From an uncultured Ruminococcus sp. (lineage in GTDB: Bacteria > Bacillota > Clostridia > Oscillospirales > Acutalibacteraceae): DNA of 5,539 nt. Shown piece after piece: positions 4,634 through 5,539 of this stretch. Below the pieces are notes generated by a model. It was given only the letters and a program-made list of their open reading frames with translations, was not told the origin of the DNA and ran no database searches. Made by a program: the position numbers and the translations under genes. Where the stretch lies: NCBI GenBank assembly GCA_946414115.1, contig CAMKNF010000133.1:1-5539 (forward strand). Reading direction: 5' to 3'. The first letter of the stretch is position 1. Each line of letters starts with the position of its first letter.

Positions 4634-5236
4634 ATGAGAAATTTAGTAATATATGTACATGGCAAAGGAGGCAGTGCAGAGGAAGCGAAGCACTTTCAGC
4701 CCCTTTTTGCTGAAAGTGATGTTATTGGCTTTGACTATAAATCGCAAAATCCTTGGGAAGCGAAAAGCGAGTTTTCGCAGTTTTTTGATTTTCACAGCAA
4801 GGAATATGACTCGGTTATTCTGATTGCAAACAGCATAGGTGCGTTTTTTTCAATGAATGCACTTGCTGAAAAAAAGATTTCTCAAGCATTGTTTATTTCT
4901 CCCATTGTAAATATGGAAAAATTGATTACGGATATGATGATGTGGTCAAATGTAACAGAGAGTGATTTACAAAGTAAAAAAGAGATTCCTACGAAGTTTG
5001 GTGAGACATTATCTTGGGATTACTTGTGCTATGTGCGAGAGTGTCCGATTGAAAGGAGAATCCCAACCTGTATTTTATATGGTGAAAAAGATAACTTAGC
5101 TTCCGGAGAAACCATATCCGAATTTTCAAATCGAATCAATGCAGATCTCACTGTAATGGACGATGGAGAACACTGGTTCCATACAGATGAGCAGATGAAG
5201 TTTCTTGACGATTGGATTATAAATTCAATTCGATAA
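4634..5236 (+). CDS. Small alpha/beta-hydrolase
   Basis: A complete 200-residue cytoplasmic serine hydrolase. After the first strand comes HGKGGSAEEA (9-18), the oxyanion-hole loop. The nucleophile elbow is IANSIGAF (64-71) with Ser67, an A-N-S-I-G variant of GxSxG. Asp153 lies in LYGEKDNL, and the catalytic His is 180 in DGEHWFHT, with His183 as an alternative. There is no signal peptide and only a modest cap (residues 93-140, with MMMWSNVTESDL). Length and motif order fit the compact alpha/beta-hydrolases of Firmicutes; the substrate, probably a small ester or thioester, cannot be told. The ATG follows a stop codon immediately and has a strong ribosome site, so it was once translated as the second gene of an operon. 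Confidence 0.92.
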   Translation: MRNLVIYVHGKGGSAEEAKHFQPLFAESDVIGFDYKSQNPWEAKSEFSQFFDFHSKEYDSVILIANSIGAFFSMNALAEKKISQALFISPIVNMEKLITDMMMWSNVTESDLQSKKEIPTKFGETLSWDYLCYVRECPIERRIPTCILYGEKDNLASGETISEFSNRINADLTVMDDGEHWFHTDEQMKFLDDWIINSIR

Positions 5237-5347
5237 ATTCAACCTCAATTTGTGGATGATTATAAAGGAAAAATTGTGGGTGAAATCTATGAATGCAAAC
5301 TTCACCCGAAACCCAAAAAAGTAAAAAATAAGTGGGATATTTCATAA
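5237..5347 (+). CDS. Small unassigned ORF or gene remnant
   Basis: Directly after the hydrolase stop and in the same frame, 36 codons encode QFVDDYKGKIVGEIYECKLH then PKPKKVKNKWDIS. The only plausible start is GTG 5252 (31 residues), without a good ribosome site. The mix of hydrophobic and basic residues, with a Lys/Pro-rich tail, looks like a protein C-terminus rather than noise. It may be a remnant, or what was once a longer hydrolase reading through the present stop. GGGTGAA/TTCACCC (5278-5284 and 5301-5307) can form a stem inside it. Function unknown. Confidence 0.3.
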   Translation: MQPQFVDDYKGKIVGEIYECKLHPKPKKVKNKWDIS

Positions 5348-5365
5348 AAGACTATAAACTTGTTT

Positions 5366-5374
5366 GAGGAGGAG
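5366..5374 (+). promoter_or_regulatory. Ribosome binding site of the last gene
   Basis: GAGGAGGAG, with AGGAGG at 5367-5372, leaves four bases before ATG 5377 and ten before ATG 5383. It supports a start in this pair of codons but does not settle which one is used. Confidence 0.75.
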
Positions 5375-5376
5375 TT

Positions 5377-5539
5377 ATGCGTATGAATAATAAAATTACA
5401 ATTCGCCCGGAAGAGCACAAAGATTATAAAAGTATCATTTCCTTGATTTTGCGTTCGTTTCAAGAAGGAACAGGCTATTCAGACGGAACCGATATTATTG
5501 CATTAGTAGAGGAAATCAGAGATTCGAAATATTATATTC
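5377..5539 (+). CDS. GNAT acetyltransferase, N-terminal part
   Basis: The gene runs off the window; 54 codons are seen. The sequence (MNNKITIRPEEHKDYKSIIS, then LILRSFQEGTGYSDGTDIIA and a further EEIRDSKYYI) has the start of a GNAT fold: a first strand ITIRP, an acidic turn EEHKDY, the first helix with ISLILRSF, then a second helix. The acetyl-CoA-binding motif would lie beyond the window, so the assignment rests on the N-terminal pattern. The start is either ATG 5377 or ATG 5383 (MNNKIT). It lies 140 bases after the hydrolase gene on the same strand and may have its own promoter, though I find no clear one. It is the second acetyltransferase in 2 kb. Confidence 0.72.
   Translation, partial: MRMNNKITIRPEEHKDYKSIISLILRSFQEGTGYSDGTDIIALVEEIRDSKYYI

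Overview
The window looks like low-GC Gram-positive DNA, most likely from a gut Clostridia member of the Ruminococcus/Oscillospiraceae type. This rests on AT-rich codon use, strong AGGAGG-type ribosome binding sites, and protein sequences that read like that group's WYL, RtcB, GNAT and small alpha/beta-hydrolase families. The taxonomy is inference. The first 44 bases are not biological: they are an untrimmed Illumina TruSeq index adapter, so base 1 is the raw end of a contig.

The left part (45-3156) is a row of broken pieces. A WYL-domain regulator fragment (+) runs out of frame into the middle of an RtcB RNA ligase (+). RtcB breaks off and meets, head to head, the first ~30 codons of a probable DUF4011-type protein (-). 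After ~135 unassigned bases comes a toxin-antitoxin pair on the minus strand, with the ParE/RelE-like toxin cut at its C-terminus and the Phd/YefM-like antitoxin, ribosome site, promoter and palindromic operator intact. Two hairpin terminators follow. Next are a small acidic protein and the last ~100 residues of an IS91-type transposase (-), fused out of frame to a truncated hypothetical protein (-), and then ~230 unassigned bases.

The right part (3160-5539) is healthier and reads mainly on the plus strand: the C-terminal half of a possible winged-helix regulator, a complete GNAT acetyltransferase fused to a Cys-rich DUF3795-like domain, an antisense scrap of a MerR regulator, a short C-terminal remnant, a complete small alpha/beta hydrolase, a small unassigned ORF, and the start of a second GNAT acetyltransferase that leaves the window.

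At least five points join partial genes abruptly without a recognisable element boundary. Together with the adapter, this makes a chimeric or misassembled contig the leading explanation, with a decayed mobile-element-rich island as the alternative. I do not see a convincing new system. The best biology is the GNAT-DUF3795 fusion, the antitoxin with its nested-palindrome promoter, and the IS91-linked acidic small protein.
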